From JAVBUZ01 sp031554725 (GTDB taxonomy: Bacteria > Bacillota > Clostridia > Lachnospirales > Lachnospiraceae): a stretch of DNA of 6,123 nucleotides. A program made the position numbers and the translations under genes. This document shows positions 1-5,320 of this stretch, piece by piece. Below the pieces are notes generated by a model. The model ran no database searches. It was not told where the DNA came from and saw only the letters and a list, made by a program, of their open reading frames with translations. Within the stretch, counting starts at the first letter, position 1, and every line of letters starts with the position of its first letter. The stretch spans positions 1-6,123 of the forward strand of contig JAVBUZ010000109.1 of NCBI GenBank assembly GCA_031554725.1, read 5' to 3'.

Positions 1-20
1 AAATGTTTTAATTTTAGCAT
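1..20 (-). CDS. Start of an unidentified gene running off the left edge (5' end only)
   Basis: An ATG at 20-18 opens a frame reading M-L-K-L-K-H before the window ends. It is supported by an AAAGGA ribosome binding site at 28-33, seven bases upstream, and by its place directly behind a promoter, leader ORF and terminator. That arrangement makes it the likely target gene of the attenuator. Six residues do not allow a family call. ABC-F ribosome-protection ATPases, rRNA methylases and other resistance genes often have such leaders, but this is only inference from layout. The start is well supported; the identity is unknown. Confidence 0.6.
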
Positions 21-27
21 AGTATTA

Positions 28-33
28 TCCTTT
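28..33 (-). promoter_or_regulatory. Ribosome binding site of the left-edge gene
   Basis: The minus strand reads AAAGGA seven bases before the ATG at 20-18. It lies just after the U-tract of the terminator, so it is only transcribed when the terminator is read through. It is the main evidence that a gene starts at position 20. Confidence 0.6.
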
Positions 34-34
34 C

Positions 35-69
35 AAAATAAAAAAGCACTCCTGTAAAAACAGAAGTGC
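35..69 (-). terminator. Intrinsic terminator in the leader (attenuator)
   Basis: On the minus strand, bases 69-61 (GCACTTCTG) pair with 54-46 (CAGGAGTGC) in a nine-pair stem with a six-base loop. The run TTTTTTATTTT (45-35) follows. The only non-Watson-Crick position (51/64) is G-U in minus-strand RNA but C-A in plus-strand RNA, so the structure works on the minus strand. It sits between the leader ORF stop (105) and the next gene's ribosome binding site (33), the expected position for an attenuator. It could also stop readthrough from the radical SAM gene upstream. Confidence 0.85.
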
Positions 70-103
70 AAAATTTATCACAAAAAAATAAACACGAGTG
101 CTT
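44..103 (-). promoter_or_regulatory. Candidate antiterminator pairing competing with the terminator
   Basis: The minus-strand segment AAGCACTC (103-96), one base after the leader ORF stop codon, is exactly complementary to GAGTGCTT (51-44), the 3' arm of the terminator plus two bases of its U-tract. These eight pairs and the terminator stem cannot coexist. A second stem, ATAAACA (119-113) with TGTTTAT (94-88), encloses the antiterminator segment in its loop. Its 5' arm is codons 18-20 of the leader ORF, so a ribosome paused there would open it. The pairings are read directly from the sequence; the switching behaviour is inferred. Confidence 0.5.
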
Positions 104-104
104 G

Positions 105-170
105 TTAATGTATGTTTATAGTGTAAGCAATATTACTTCTATTTTCCAGCATGAAATTTTGTTTATTCAT
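105..170 (-). CDS. 21-residue leader peptide ORF (putative attenuator peptide)
   Basis: An ATG at 170-168 opens 21 codons ending in TAA at 107-105. The peptide begins MNKQNF and ends YTINIH. Three things make it more than a chance ORF. It has a near-perfect ribosome binding site eight bases upstream. It lies about 28 bases after a predicted transcription start. It ends one base before a segment able to pair with the downstream terminator. Codons 18-20 also form one arm of a competing hairpin. The peptide has no run of one amino acid, which argues against classical amino-acid starvation control and fits drug-induced or sequence-specific ribosome stalling better. No match to a known leader is claimed. 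A coincidental ORF remains possible. Confidence 0.6.
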   Translation of the reverse strand: MNKQNFMLENRSNIAYTINIH

Positions 171-178
171 AATAATTG

Positions 179-190
179 CTCACCTACCTT
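179..190 (-). promoter_or_regulatory. Strong ribosome binding site of the leader ORF
   Basis: The minus strand reads AAGGTAGGTGAG, which is the AAGGAGGTGA consensus with one inserted T. It ends eight bases before the leader ATG at 170. A site this good on a 21-codon ORF is the strongest sign that the ORF is translated. Confidence 0.65.
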
Positions 191-204
191 TCTTTAATAT
201 CAAC

Positions 205-232
205 ATTATACCATATCAGAGTTTAAAAACAA
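205..232 (-). promoter_or_regulatory. Extended -10 promoter for the leader and left-edge gene
   Basis: The minus strand has TATAAT at 210-205 preceded by TGG, giving the extended -10 form TGNTATAAT. A weak -35 TTGTTT lies at 232-227 with a 16-base spacer. Start is predicted near 198, about 13 bases before the Shine-Dalgarno site. The extended -10 compensates for the poor -35. The promoter overlaps an inverted repeat that may be an operator. Confidence 0.65.
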
Positions 233-256
233 GTAAGCATTTTTTCTGATATGGTA
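209..256. repeat. 12-bp perfect inverted repeat around the promoter (possible operator)
   Basis: TACCATATCAGA (209-220) and TCTGATATGGTA (245-256) are perfect inverted copies separated by 24 bp. One arm overlaps the extended -10 element; the other lies upstream of the -35, so the repeat encloses the promoter core. This suggests a regulator binding site. It also falls about 20 bp past the radical SAM gene's stop codon and could fold as a hairpin in that gene's transcript, but no U-tract follows it, so terminator function is doubtful. Confidence 0.55.
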
Positions 257-276
257 ATGAATTATTCGTTTCTCTT

Positions 277-1272
277 TTATACGATATACAAGATTTTTTC
301 TTCACCAAATCGTCTCCCAATTTCCTTTCGTAAAAACAACTCCCCTTCTGCTCTTGCTTCATTGTGGTAAGTATACTTTCCCCTCCCTCTTCCTGTCATT
401 AAGGGCTGATTATATAATTCAACAGCTTCTGGAAAAGCTTCCTGATTAATAGCTCGGTGAATGTAGCTATAGGTCATAAAAATTATTTCAATAAACATCG
501 TCTTTTTTACCTGTTCGGATAAACATGCCTGAAGGATATCAAGCAATTCAACATACATTTTTTGCCAGCCCTCCACAAGTATTACTGGTGCAATCAATAT
601 ACCAGTTCGATATCCTGCATGAGAAAGTTCATTGACAGCCCGAATTCTTTTTTCTAACGAAGAGGTTCCTTTTTCAATCTCACGAATAATAAATGATGGA
701 TTTACGCTGACCCTTGGGATACACCTTCCCCGATGTTCTAGCTCCAATAAAGGGTCAACCATGGAAAATTTTGTCGGAAAAGTTATATATCCTTTTTCGT
801 TCTTTGCAAAGTTACTAATTGTCCACTCCAGATTACCAGTAATGGTATTTTCTAACACCAAATCGCTATTACTGCCGATTTCAAAGGTATATTGCCCTTC
901 CCCCTTTAGCGCGGTTTTCATTAATTTATCCAGCATCTGTTCACGATTTACAAATAATCGTAAATATGAACATTTATTATAATGGCAGACAAGGTAACAG
1001 TAAAGGCAAGTTGCAGTACAGCCTGATGAGGTATAAGGTACCAGGAAGTCAGAAACCTTTTCATTTTTCCTATACACATGTGTCTTTCTTGTACCTAAAA
1101 TCAAATGTCTTTTCATAGCGACAAACTCCGTATTGGGATTTTTTCGAAGTTCCTCAATATTATTATGATTATCAATTGGAATCCATGGCACCATTGAATA
1201 TTTTTCTTGTATTTTTTGTCCTAATTCATAATTTAAGGAATCTGGTTCATAATAAATCTTATCAAATTGCAT
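277..1272 (-). CDS. Spore photoproduct lyase family radical SAM protein (probable paralogue)
   Basis: This 331-aa protein is about the length of spore photoproduct lyase. It has the radical SAM motif CxxxCxxC at C85, C89 and C92 within TSSGCTATCLYCYL, which binds the 4Fe-4S cluster that cleaves S-adenosylmethionine. Other family-like stretches are YLRLFVN (103-109), FEIGSNSD (130-137), TFPTKF (164-169) and RVSVNP (187-192). Tyrosines 91 and 93 around the third cluster Cys match the pair implicated in SPL radical transfer. Classical SPL carries a hydrogen-donor Cys about 43 residues after the third cluster Cys (C141 in B. subtilis, from memory). Here that stretch reads GSNSD and no Cys occurs between 101 and 184; extra cysteines sit at 96 and 101. 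Fold and cofactor are confident, but repair of spore photoproduct is doubtful. The start is fixed by AAAGGAG seven bases upstream. The gene is monocistronic or read through into the leader region. Confidence 0.85.
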   Translation of the reverse strand: MQFDKIYYEPDSLNYELGQKIQEKYSMVPWIPIDNHNNIEELRKNPNTEFVAMKRHLILGTRKTHVYRKNEKVSDFLVPYTSSGCTATCLYCYLVCHYNKCSYLRLFVNREQMLDKLMKTALKGEGQYTFEIGSNSDLVLENTITGNLEWTISNFAKNEKGYITFPTKFSMVDPLLELEHRGRCIPRVSVNPSFIIREIEKGTSSLEKRIRAVNELSHAGYRTGILIAPVILVEGWQKMYVELLDILQACLSEQVKKTMFIEIIFMTYSYIHRAINQEAFPEAVELYNQPLMTGRGRGKYTYHNEARAEGELFLRKEIGRRFGEEKILYIV

Positions 1273-1279
1273 GGCTTTT

Positions 1280-1286
1280 CTCCTTT
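1280..1286 (-). promoter_or_regulatory. Ribosome binding site of the radical SAM gene
   Basis: AAAGGAG on the minus strand ends seven bases before the ATG at 1272, confirming that start. No convincing minus-strand promoter was found. TATAAT at 1347-1342 is a candidate -10 but has no good -35. Confidence 0.7.
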
Positions 1287-1323
1287 GACCTTAAGATATG
1301 GAGAAATTTATGATTTATACACT

Positions 1324-1333
1324 TGTAATTACA
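1324..1333. promoter_or_regulatory. Palindrome TGTAATTACA in the divergent intergenic region
   Basis: This perfect 10-bp palindrome is centred between the radical SAM gene (start 1272) and the broken tspO (start 1374). It abuts a TATAAT at 1334-1339 that could be the plus-strand -10 of tspO; the matching -35 (TGATTT, 1311-1316) is poor. Its place in a divergent promoter region suggests a dimeric regulator site, but short AT-rich palindromes also arise by chance. Confidence 0.3.
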
Positions 1334-1373
1334 TATAATCTATTATAAATCTCTATGCTATGAAAGGATTATT

Positions 1374-1553
1374 ATGGATAAGAATCAAAAAACAAATTTA
1401 TTTATTAGCATTGGTATCGCTGAACTGATTGGTTTACTATCTGGTTTATTTGCAGGCAATTCGGGTGCCTTTTACAAGACACTAGAACTTCCCCCGTTAG
1501 CACCTCCAGGCTGGATTTTTCCTGTAGCCTGGACTATTCACAAGACTTATTGA
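1374..1553 (+). pseudogene. tspO: Truncated tspO (TspO/MBR tryptophan-rich sensory protein), 5' third only
   Basis: The ATG at 1374 has AAAGGA five bases upstream (1363-1368). The frame runs 59 codons to TGA at 1551-1553. Residues 1-55 look like the TspO N-terminus: a first membrane helix (about 9-29, with GLLSGLFAG) and then the family signature LPPLAPPGWIFPVAWTI (39-55). TspO proteins are about 155 residues with five helices, and bind porphyrins and related ligands. Here the match stops at I55 (base 1538) and the last residues, HKTY, come from antisense sequence of the neighbouring gene. Four of five helices are missing, with no frameshifted remainder downstream. The family call is confident; function as a sensor or transporter is very unlikely. 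The start signals are intact, so a short peptide could still be made. Confidence 0.8.
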
Positions 1554-2007
1554 TAAAATCCATGTGGTATAGCTTTTCCCAATGGTTTATATTTAAAGTT
1601 CCTCGTGTAAGGTGGATTGCTAAAATACAGCAATTTTCATCGTTTTCATTATTTGCCATGTCGTACCATTTTGCAAACGCTGTGCGAAGCTTGGTTCTTA
1701 TTTCAGCATTTTTAGGATCAAGTACCCAACCAAGATTTTCACCTACTCCGCTAGCAGTAAACCACTCAAAGCATACCGAAAGCGAAACTTCCGGGTTCTG
1801 TGCAACTTGCTGCATTTTATTTGCTTTTCCATATGTAACAACATAAAACGTGCCGTCTTCATAATACGCATCCACATCACGGACAACCGGGCGAGGTTTT
1901 CCGTCAGCATTAGGTTCAAGCGCAATTGTTGCAAGTGATATAATATTATCTTTGCCATTGCCAAACTTCTCTTCAATTAATTTTAGTCCTTCTTCATACT
2001 TACTCAT
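1534..2007 (-). CDS. Pyridoxamine 5'-phosphate oxidase family protein (FMN-binding split barrel)
   Basis: This 157-aa protein resembles the small general-stress-protein-26-like members of the PNPOx/FMN-binding split-barrel superfamily. The stretch from GKPRPVVRDVDAYY through FYVVTYGKANKMQQVAQNP to EVSL is the typical series of barrel strands and FMN-contacting loop, and the C-terminal part (NINHWEKLYHMDF) is characteristic. Substrate and reaction cannot be told; such proteins may bind FMN, F420 or heme, and this one is probably a cytosolic flavin reductase or stress protein. The frame extends upstream to an ATG at 2034, but the ATG at 2007 is chosen because AAAAGGAG lies seven bases before it and the protein then starts MSKYEEG. 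The TAG stop (1536-1534) lies inside tspO-derived sequence, so the last residues may have been altered by the junction. No clear promoter was found; readthrough from capA is possible. Confidence 0.8.
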   Translation of the reverse strand: MSKYEEGLKLIEEKFGNGKDNIISLATIALEPNADGKPRPVVRDVDAYYEDGTFYVVTYGKANKMQQVAQNPEVSLSVCFEWFTASGVGENLGWVLDPKNAEIRTKLRTAFAKWYDMANNENDENCCILAIHLTRGTLNINHWEKLYHMDFINKSCE

Positions 2008-2014
2008 TTGCTTT

Positions 2015-2022
2015 CTCCTTTT
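2015..2022 (-). promoter_or_regulatory. Ribosome binding site deciding the start of the FMN-binding gene
   Basis: AAAAGGAG ends seven bases before the ATG at 2007. The upstream in-frame ATG at 2034 has no such site and would put this sequence inside the coding region, so 2007 is preferred. Confidence 0.75.
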
Positions 2023-2050
2023 AAAATGATACATAAAATAAACGTTCTTC

Positions 2051-2077
2051 GTTGGCTTAATTTCTACTTAAGCCAAC
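2051..2077 (-). other. 10-bp perfect hairpin containing the capA stop codon
   Basis: GTTGGCTTAA (2051-2060) and TTAAGCCAAC (2068-2077) form a perfect stem with a seven-base loop. The TAG stop of the CapA gene (2066-2064) falls within the loop. On the minus strand it is followed by GAAGAACGTTTATTTT, so the U-rich stretch starts about eight bases late and termination would be weak at best. It may act as an inefficient terminator, a 3'-end stabiliser of the operon mRNA, or a partial stop that lets some transcription reach the FMN-binding gene. Confidence 0.5.
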
Positions 2078-3080
2078 TTGAGTATTTCATTAAATCTGCT
2101 TTGATTTCTTCTGCTTTTGAATCATCAGCAAGCTGAGGCTGACAGCTTTTAATAACGATGGGAATCTCATTCATTGAAGCAATACCCTCTTTGTTAATTG
2201 TTAGCTGCAAAATTATGGCTTCATCGGTCTTTTCTATTATCTGTTGATCAAAAATAAAATTTCCAAGACTATAGTAAATAGGTGCTTCTTTATATTTTTC
2301 TTTACCTTGTAGTACATGTGGGTGCGTTCCAACAACCGCCGATGCTCCTGCATCTATAGCAGCATGTGCTAATTCTATCTGAGAATCATCAACGTAGTGA
2401 CGATATTCTATGCCCCAATGAAAGTAGACAATAAGAAAGTCGCATTGTACCAAAGCCCCCTTGATTTCTGCTTGCATCTCATCAAGGAAGTCTGTAGAGG
2501 CATACGCAATTGTTGCACTATCTTCTTCACCGTAGTTCTCTGGTAGAAATGTATTATATGACATAATTCCTACCTTAATACCTTTCTTTTTTATAAAACA
2601 CGGTTTAATTTTATTTTTGCCCTCTCCCGCACCAGCAAATAAAATTTCCACATTCGAAAGTGCATCCATGGTATCTTCAAGCCCTGCACTTAAATAATCC
2701 ATGGTGTGATTATTTGCAAGTATCATAGCATCAAAGCCAGCCTCCTTCAGTGCCTTAGCATTATTTAAATCTGCTTTGAAAATAAATTCCTTATTTGGCA
2801 CCCCTTCTTTTGCTGTCAGTAATAAGGGACATTCCAGATTAGCAATGGTTATATCATCTTCCAAAAAGATTTTTGTTACCTCTTCATAGGGGTAAGCAAT
2901 ATTATTTCTTTGCATAGAGCTATCCACACCTCTATCTAGCATGATGTCACCTACGATTGATATTACTACTTCTTGATTTAAATCGTGCATAATGCCTCTT
3001 TTTTGCACAATTACTATTATTATAAGAAGCATAGCAGTAACACCCAAAGCTACCGCTATCCTTTTTGTATTAGTTATCAA
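2064..3080 (-). CDS. CapA family protein (PGA_cap / metallophosphatase fold), membrane-anchored
   Basis: This 338-aa protein has an N-terminal signal anchor (residues about 9-26 after a KR pair) and an external CapA domain. Family motifs in order: GDIMLDR (44-50), NLECPL (81-86), LANNHTMDY (121-129), HWGIEY (221-226), GTHPHVLQ (251-258) and YSLGNFIFD (270-278). The conserved Asp, Asn and His residues are the metal-site ligands expected of a calcineurin-like phosphoesterase fold. CapA/PgsA of Bacillus works in poly-gamma-glutamate capsule assembly, but no capB or capC homologue is seen here, so a capsule role is not shown. The start is TTG at 3080, overlapping the previous gene's TGA as TTGA, with only a weak GGGAAA 11 bases upstream. 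Translational coupling is likely. A later Met start would remove the anchor. Confidence 0.9.
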   Translation of the reverse strand: MITNTKRIAVALGVTAMLLIIIVIVQKRGIMHDLNQEVVISIVGDIMLDRGVDSSMQRNNIAYPYEEVTKIFLEDDITIANLECPLLLTAKEGVPNKEFIFKADLNNAKALKEAGFDAMILANNHTMDYLSAGLEDTMDALSNVEILFAGAGEGKNKIKPCFIKKKGIKVGIMSYNTFLPENYGEEDSATIAYASTDFLDEMQAEIKGALVQCDFLIVYFHWGIEYRHYVDDSQIELAHAAIDAGASAVVGTHPHVLQGKEKYKEAPIYYSLGNFIFDQQIIEKTDEAIILQLTINKEGIASMNEIPIVIKSCQPQLADDSKAEEIKADLMKYSSWLK

Positions 3081-5308
3081 TTAGCTATATATTTCCCAAG
3101 AGGATGGGGAACTTCTTGTGCCTTTCCTTCTATAAAGCTAGATGTATAAGAAGGGCGTTTGGGTGAGGCACTACGAACCATTTCTTGCCATTCTTCATCG
3201 GTTAGTCTTTTTTGCGATACAAACTCAAAATAATCGAAGGTCGCACCACGTGTTAGATATAATTCTCCATTTATTGGAACAACAACATATATTTCATTGG
3301 CTGTACCCACGGCTTCCTCAAGATATCCACCCGGATTTGCTGTGTGCACATCAGCAATGACTGCCATGTTACGATCCGTTTCTGATTCAATTTGATACCA
3401 TTGATAGCCATTTTCAACGCAACTAGCTGTAAGATTTTCAAGCCTTCCACCGTAATACAATAAATTTCTATATTCAGCTTCTGTTAAATCCTCACCTCGG
3501 AGCTCTTTCAGTGAGCAGTCAAGTAAAAACTTTAGTAAGTCCTCAAACCTTTCAAAAACAGCTTTAATACTTCCTGGTAAAACATTTCTCGCATCAAGAT
3601 TTTTCCTTGAATATGTAGAAAGCCATAGTAAGCGATTATAAAATTCAGGATTAGGTTCAACGTAAGCATAAACCTTAGGTGGTTCATCACCACCGCTTTC
3701 CGCAGCAGAGCCTTTTGCATATAAAATCGTATCATGGCGCATTTCTGCCCAGCTTCCAAGTGCAGTGGTTAGTGATTTATCCTGCCATGCTGTATTTTGC
3801 ATAAACATAGGATAGCCCTTTCCATATTCACCTGTAAGAGAATTTTGTGTCCATAACCATCCATAATACATGTTTGATCGCCATGTAGAATCAGGTAGCT
3901 CTGTAAACTTATCTTTCATGTCTTCAAATTTTTCAGTATAATCTGGCCAATCTTCTGTTGGCTTATATAGTGTGGCAATGATTTCTTCTGCCCTGGCAGA
4001 ACCAAGGGTTGCAAACACATCCAGCCCCGTTGGAAATGGTCTAACAACTGGTGCACTAAGCTTCTGCAATATCTCCGAGTCTGGAATATATCTCTGTCCC
4101 ATAAATCTAAACTGCGTATCAAACTCAGCATTTGCACTAATTTGTGGTTTTGGTAACTGCTCCACTTCCTCATAAAAGGCTTCCAGTTTATCTGAATCTG
4201 TAAGTCTATTTAAATCGGGCATATCACCATATACCTTAACAATAATTTCTGCAATTTGAAATGGTGTTATATCATCTGAAGCCCCAACGAAAAATTCTGT
4301 TGTGCTATAGATATTTTCCCATAGAGTGCTACCATCCTGATCTGGCAAGGAACATAATGCTGTTGTTGTTATTATCGAACGAAGTGCTGCACTTATATTA
4401 GGCGTGACTTCCTCACCCTCTATGTTATAAAAAGGATAAGAAACAATTCCATACCAACAAATGCCTTTAAAGTATCTTGTTAAATCCTCACTTCTCGTAT
4501 AATGTCCGCGAGGAGTAAGCAGTGAATAGTCGATTTCATAACCAAATAGAGGTGAAAGCTGTATGCCTAAGGCTTCATTAACGAACAACATTTCTTCCTC
4601 AACAAGTGCTTTCATTTCTACAGGAAAATCACTTGGAAGTTCTTCGCCAAAAGCAAGCTGTGCCACGCCAAAATAACCAAGTGCTTTTAGTGCTTCTGCT
4701 CTAATTGTTGGTTCGGAAATTTCATTATATTCTTTTTGCAGTTGAACTAACATATTCTGGTTTAGTTTAAGCGCATTTGCTAGTAACGCTTCTCCCTCTA
4801 CACTTCGTAGTGCATAATCGTAGAAAATATGATAGGCCTGTAACACCGAATCAGTAGTCACAAAATTGGGGATTTTCTTATATTGGTTATCCTCATAAAT
4901 ATAAAAGAGCTGTTCTTCATCACTTGTCGCAACAAAAAATCCATTTTCAACAAGCTTATGTTTTTGCTTTGCTGTTAAGTTTGGAAATTGATCCAGATTC
5001 GCAATATTGGACAAATCTTTATTGATTGTGTAGTCAGCAACATTAGGTTCCATCTCAATTGGTGTATAGTTTGTGTCTAGCACATCAAATTCCGGTTTAA
5101 AGTTTAGATGTATAGCACCATCATCTTCTGGAAGCGGTTGCTTCGTTTCAGTCTGTATTACTTCTTCCTTTGTTTTAGTCTCAGGTTGTATCATAGATGG
5201 CTCTTCTACTAGCTCACCCTCTTTACCGCACCCTACTATTCCGCTAACTAATAAAGTAAAAACAAGTGCCAATGACATTAAGCTACTAATTCGATTCATG
5301 ATTTTCAT
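3077..5308 (-). CDS. DUF3160 domain lipoprotein
   Basis: This 743-aa protein has a lipoprotein signal peptide ending in the lipobox IVGC (Cys27), then an acidic, Thr/Glu-rich linker (about 29-65), then a long globular region recognised as DUF3160 (about 115-735). Landmarks are IPNFVTTDSVLQAYH (146-160), RFMGQRYIPD (401-410), SWAEMRHDTILYAK (519-532), VYAYVEPNPEFY (546-557), ADVHT (652-656) and RGATFDYFEF (687-696). The conserved His, Asp and Glu residues hint at an enzymatic or metal site, but no activity is known to me for the family. It should be lipid-anchored on the outer face of the membrane. GGGAGG six bases upstream fixes the start; an ATG three codons in is less well placed. It is 12 bases after the FG-GAP-like gene and overlaps capA by four bases, so all three should be co-transcribed. 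Confidence 0.85.
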   Translation of the reverse strand: MKIMNRISSLMSLALVFTLLVSGIVGCGKEGELVEEPSMIQPETKTKEEVIQTETKQPLPEDDGAIHLNFKPEFDVLDTNYTPIEMEPNVADYTINKDLSNIANLDQFPNLTAKQKHKLVENGFFVATSDEEQLFYIYEDNQYKKIPNFVTTDSVLQAYHIFYDYALRSVEGEALLANALKLNQNMLVQLQKEYNEISEPTIRAEALKALGYFGVAQLAFGEELPSDFPVEMKALVEEEMLFVNEALGIQLSPLFGYEIDYSLLTPRGHYTRSEDLTRYFKGICWYGIVSYPFYNIEGEEVTPNISAALRSIITTTALCSLPDQDGSTLWENIYSTTEFFVGASDDITPFQIAEIIVKVYGDMPDLNRLTDSDKLEAFYEEVEQLPKPQISANAEFDTQFRFMGQRYIPDSEILQKLSAPVVRPFPTGLDVFATLGSARAEEIIATLYKPTEDWPDYTEKFEDMKDKFTELPDSTWRSNMYYGWLWTQNSLTGEYGKGYPMFMQNTAWQDKSLTTALGSWAEMRHDTILYAKGSAAESGGDEPPKVYAYVEPNPEFYNRLLWLSTYSRKNLDARNVLPGSIKAVFERFEDLLKFLLDCSLKELRGEDLTEAEYRNLLYYGGRLENLTASCVENGYQWYQIESETDRNMAVIADVHTANPGGYLEEAVGTANEIYVVVPINGELYLTRGATFDYFEFVSQKRLTDEEWQEMVRSASPKRPSYTSSFIEGKAQEVPHPLGKYIAN

Positions 5309-5314
5309 AACTTA

Positions 5315-5320
5315 CCTCCC
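5315..5320 (-). promoter_or_regulatory. Ribosome binding site of the DUF3160 gene
   Basis: GGGAGG on the minus strand lies six bases before the ATG at 5308, within the 12-base gap after the previous stop codon. It is the strongest translation signal of the three-gene operon. Confidence 0.75.

Noticed and set aside
171..200. The GGTAGGTGAG stretch on the minus strand looked like the opening of an M-box (ykoK) magnesium riboswitch.
   Set aside because: The following helices and conserved segments of that class are missing. The stretch sits eight bases before an ATG and is better explained as a Shine-Dalgarno site.
44..200. T-box leader in front of the left-edge gene.
   Set aside because: No T-box sequence or specifier stem was seen, and the leader is only about 180 bases. 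A translated leader ORF explains the layout better.
209..256. The inverted repeat as an intrinsic terminator of the radical SAM gene or as the ends of a small mobile element.
   Set aside because: Neither strand has a U-tract after it, the loop is 24 bases, and no target-site duplication or transposase is present.
632..982. Plus-strand open frame of 116 codons opposite the radical SAM gene.
   Set aside because: It is antisense to a well-supported gene, has no ribosome binding site and no recognisable protein features. The same applies to the other antisense or offset frames, such as those at 1550-1846, 3142-3360, 3972-4175 and 5073-5330.
1285..1290. TTGACC as a -35 element for tspO.
   Set aside because: It is 43 bases from the only good -10 (1334-1339) and overlaps the ribosome binding site of the radical SAM gene.
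2008..2034. The nine-residue N-terminal extension of the FMN-binding protein from the ATG at 2034.
   Set aside because: A strong ribosome binding site at 2015-2022 points to the ATG at 2007, and the extension would be encoded by that site itself.
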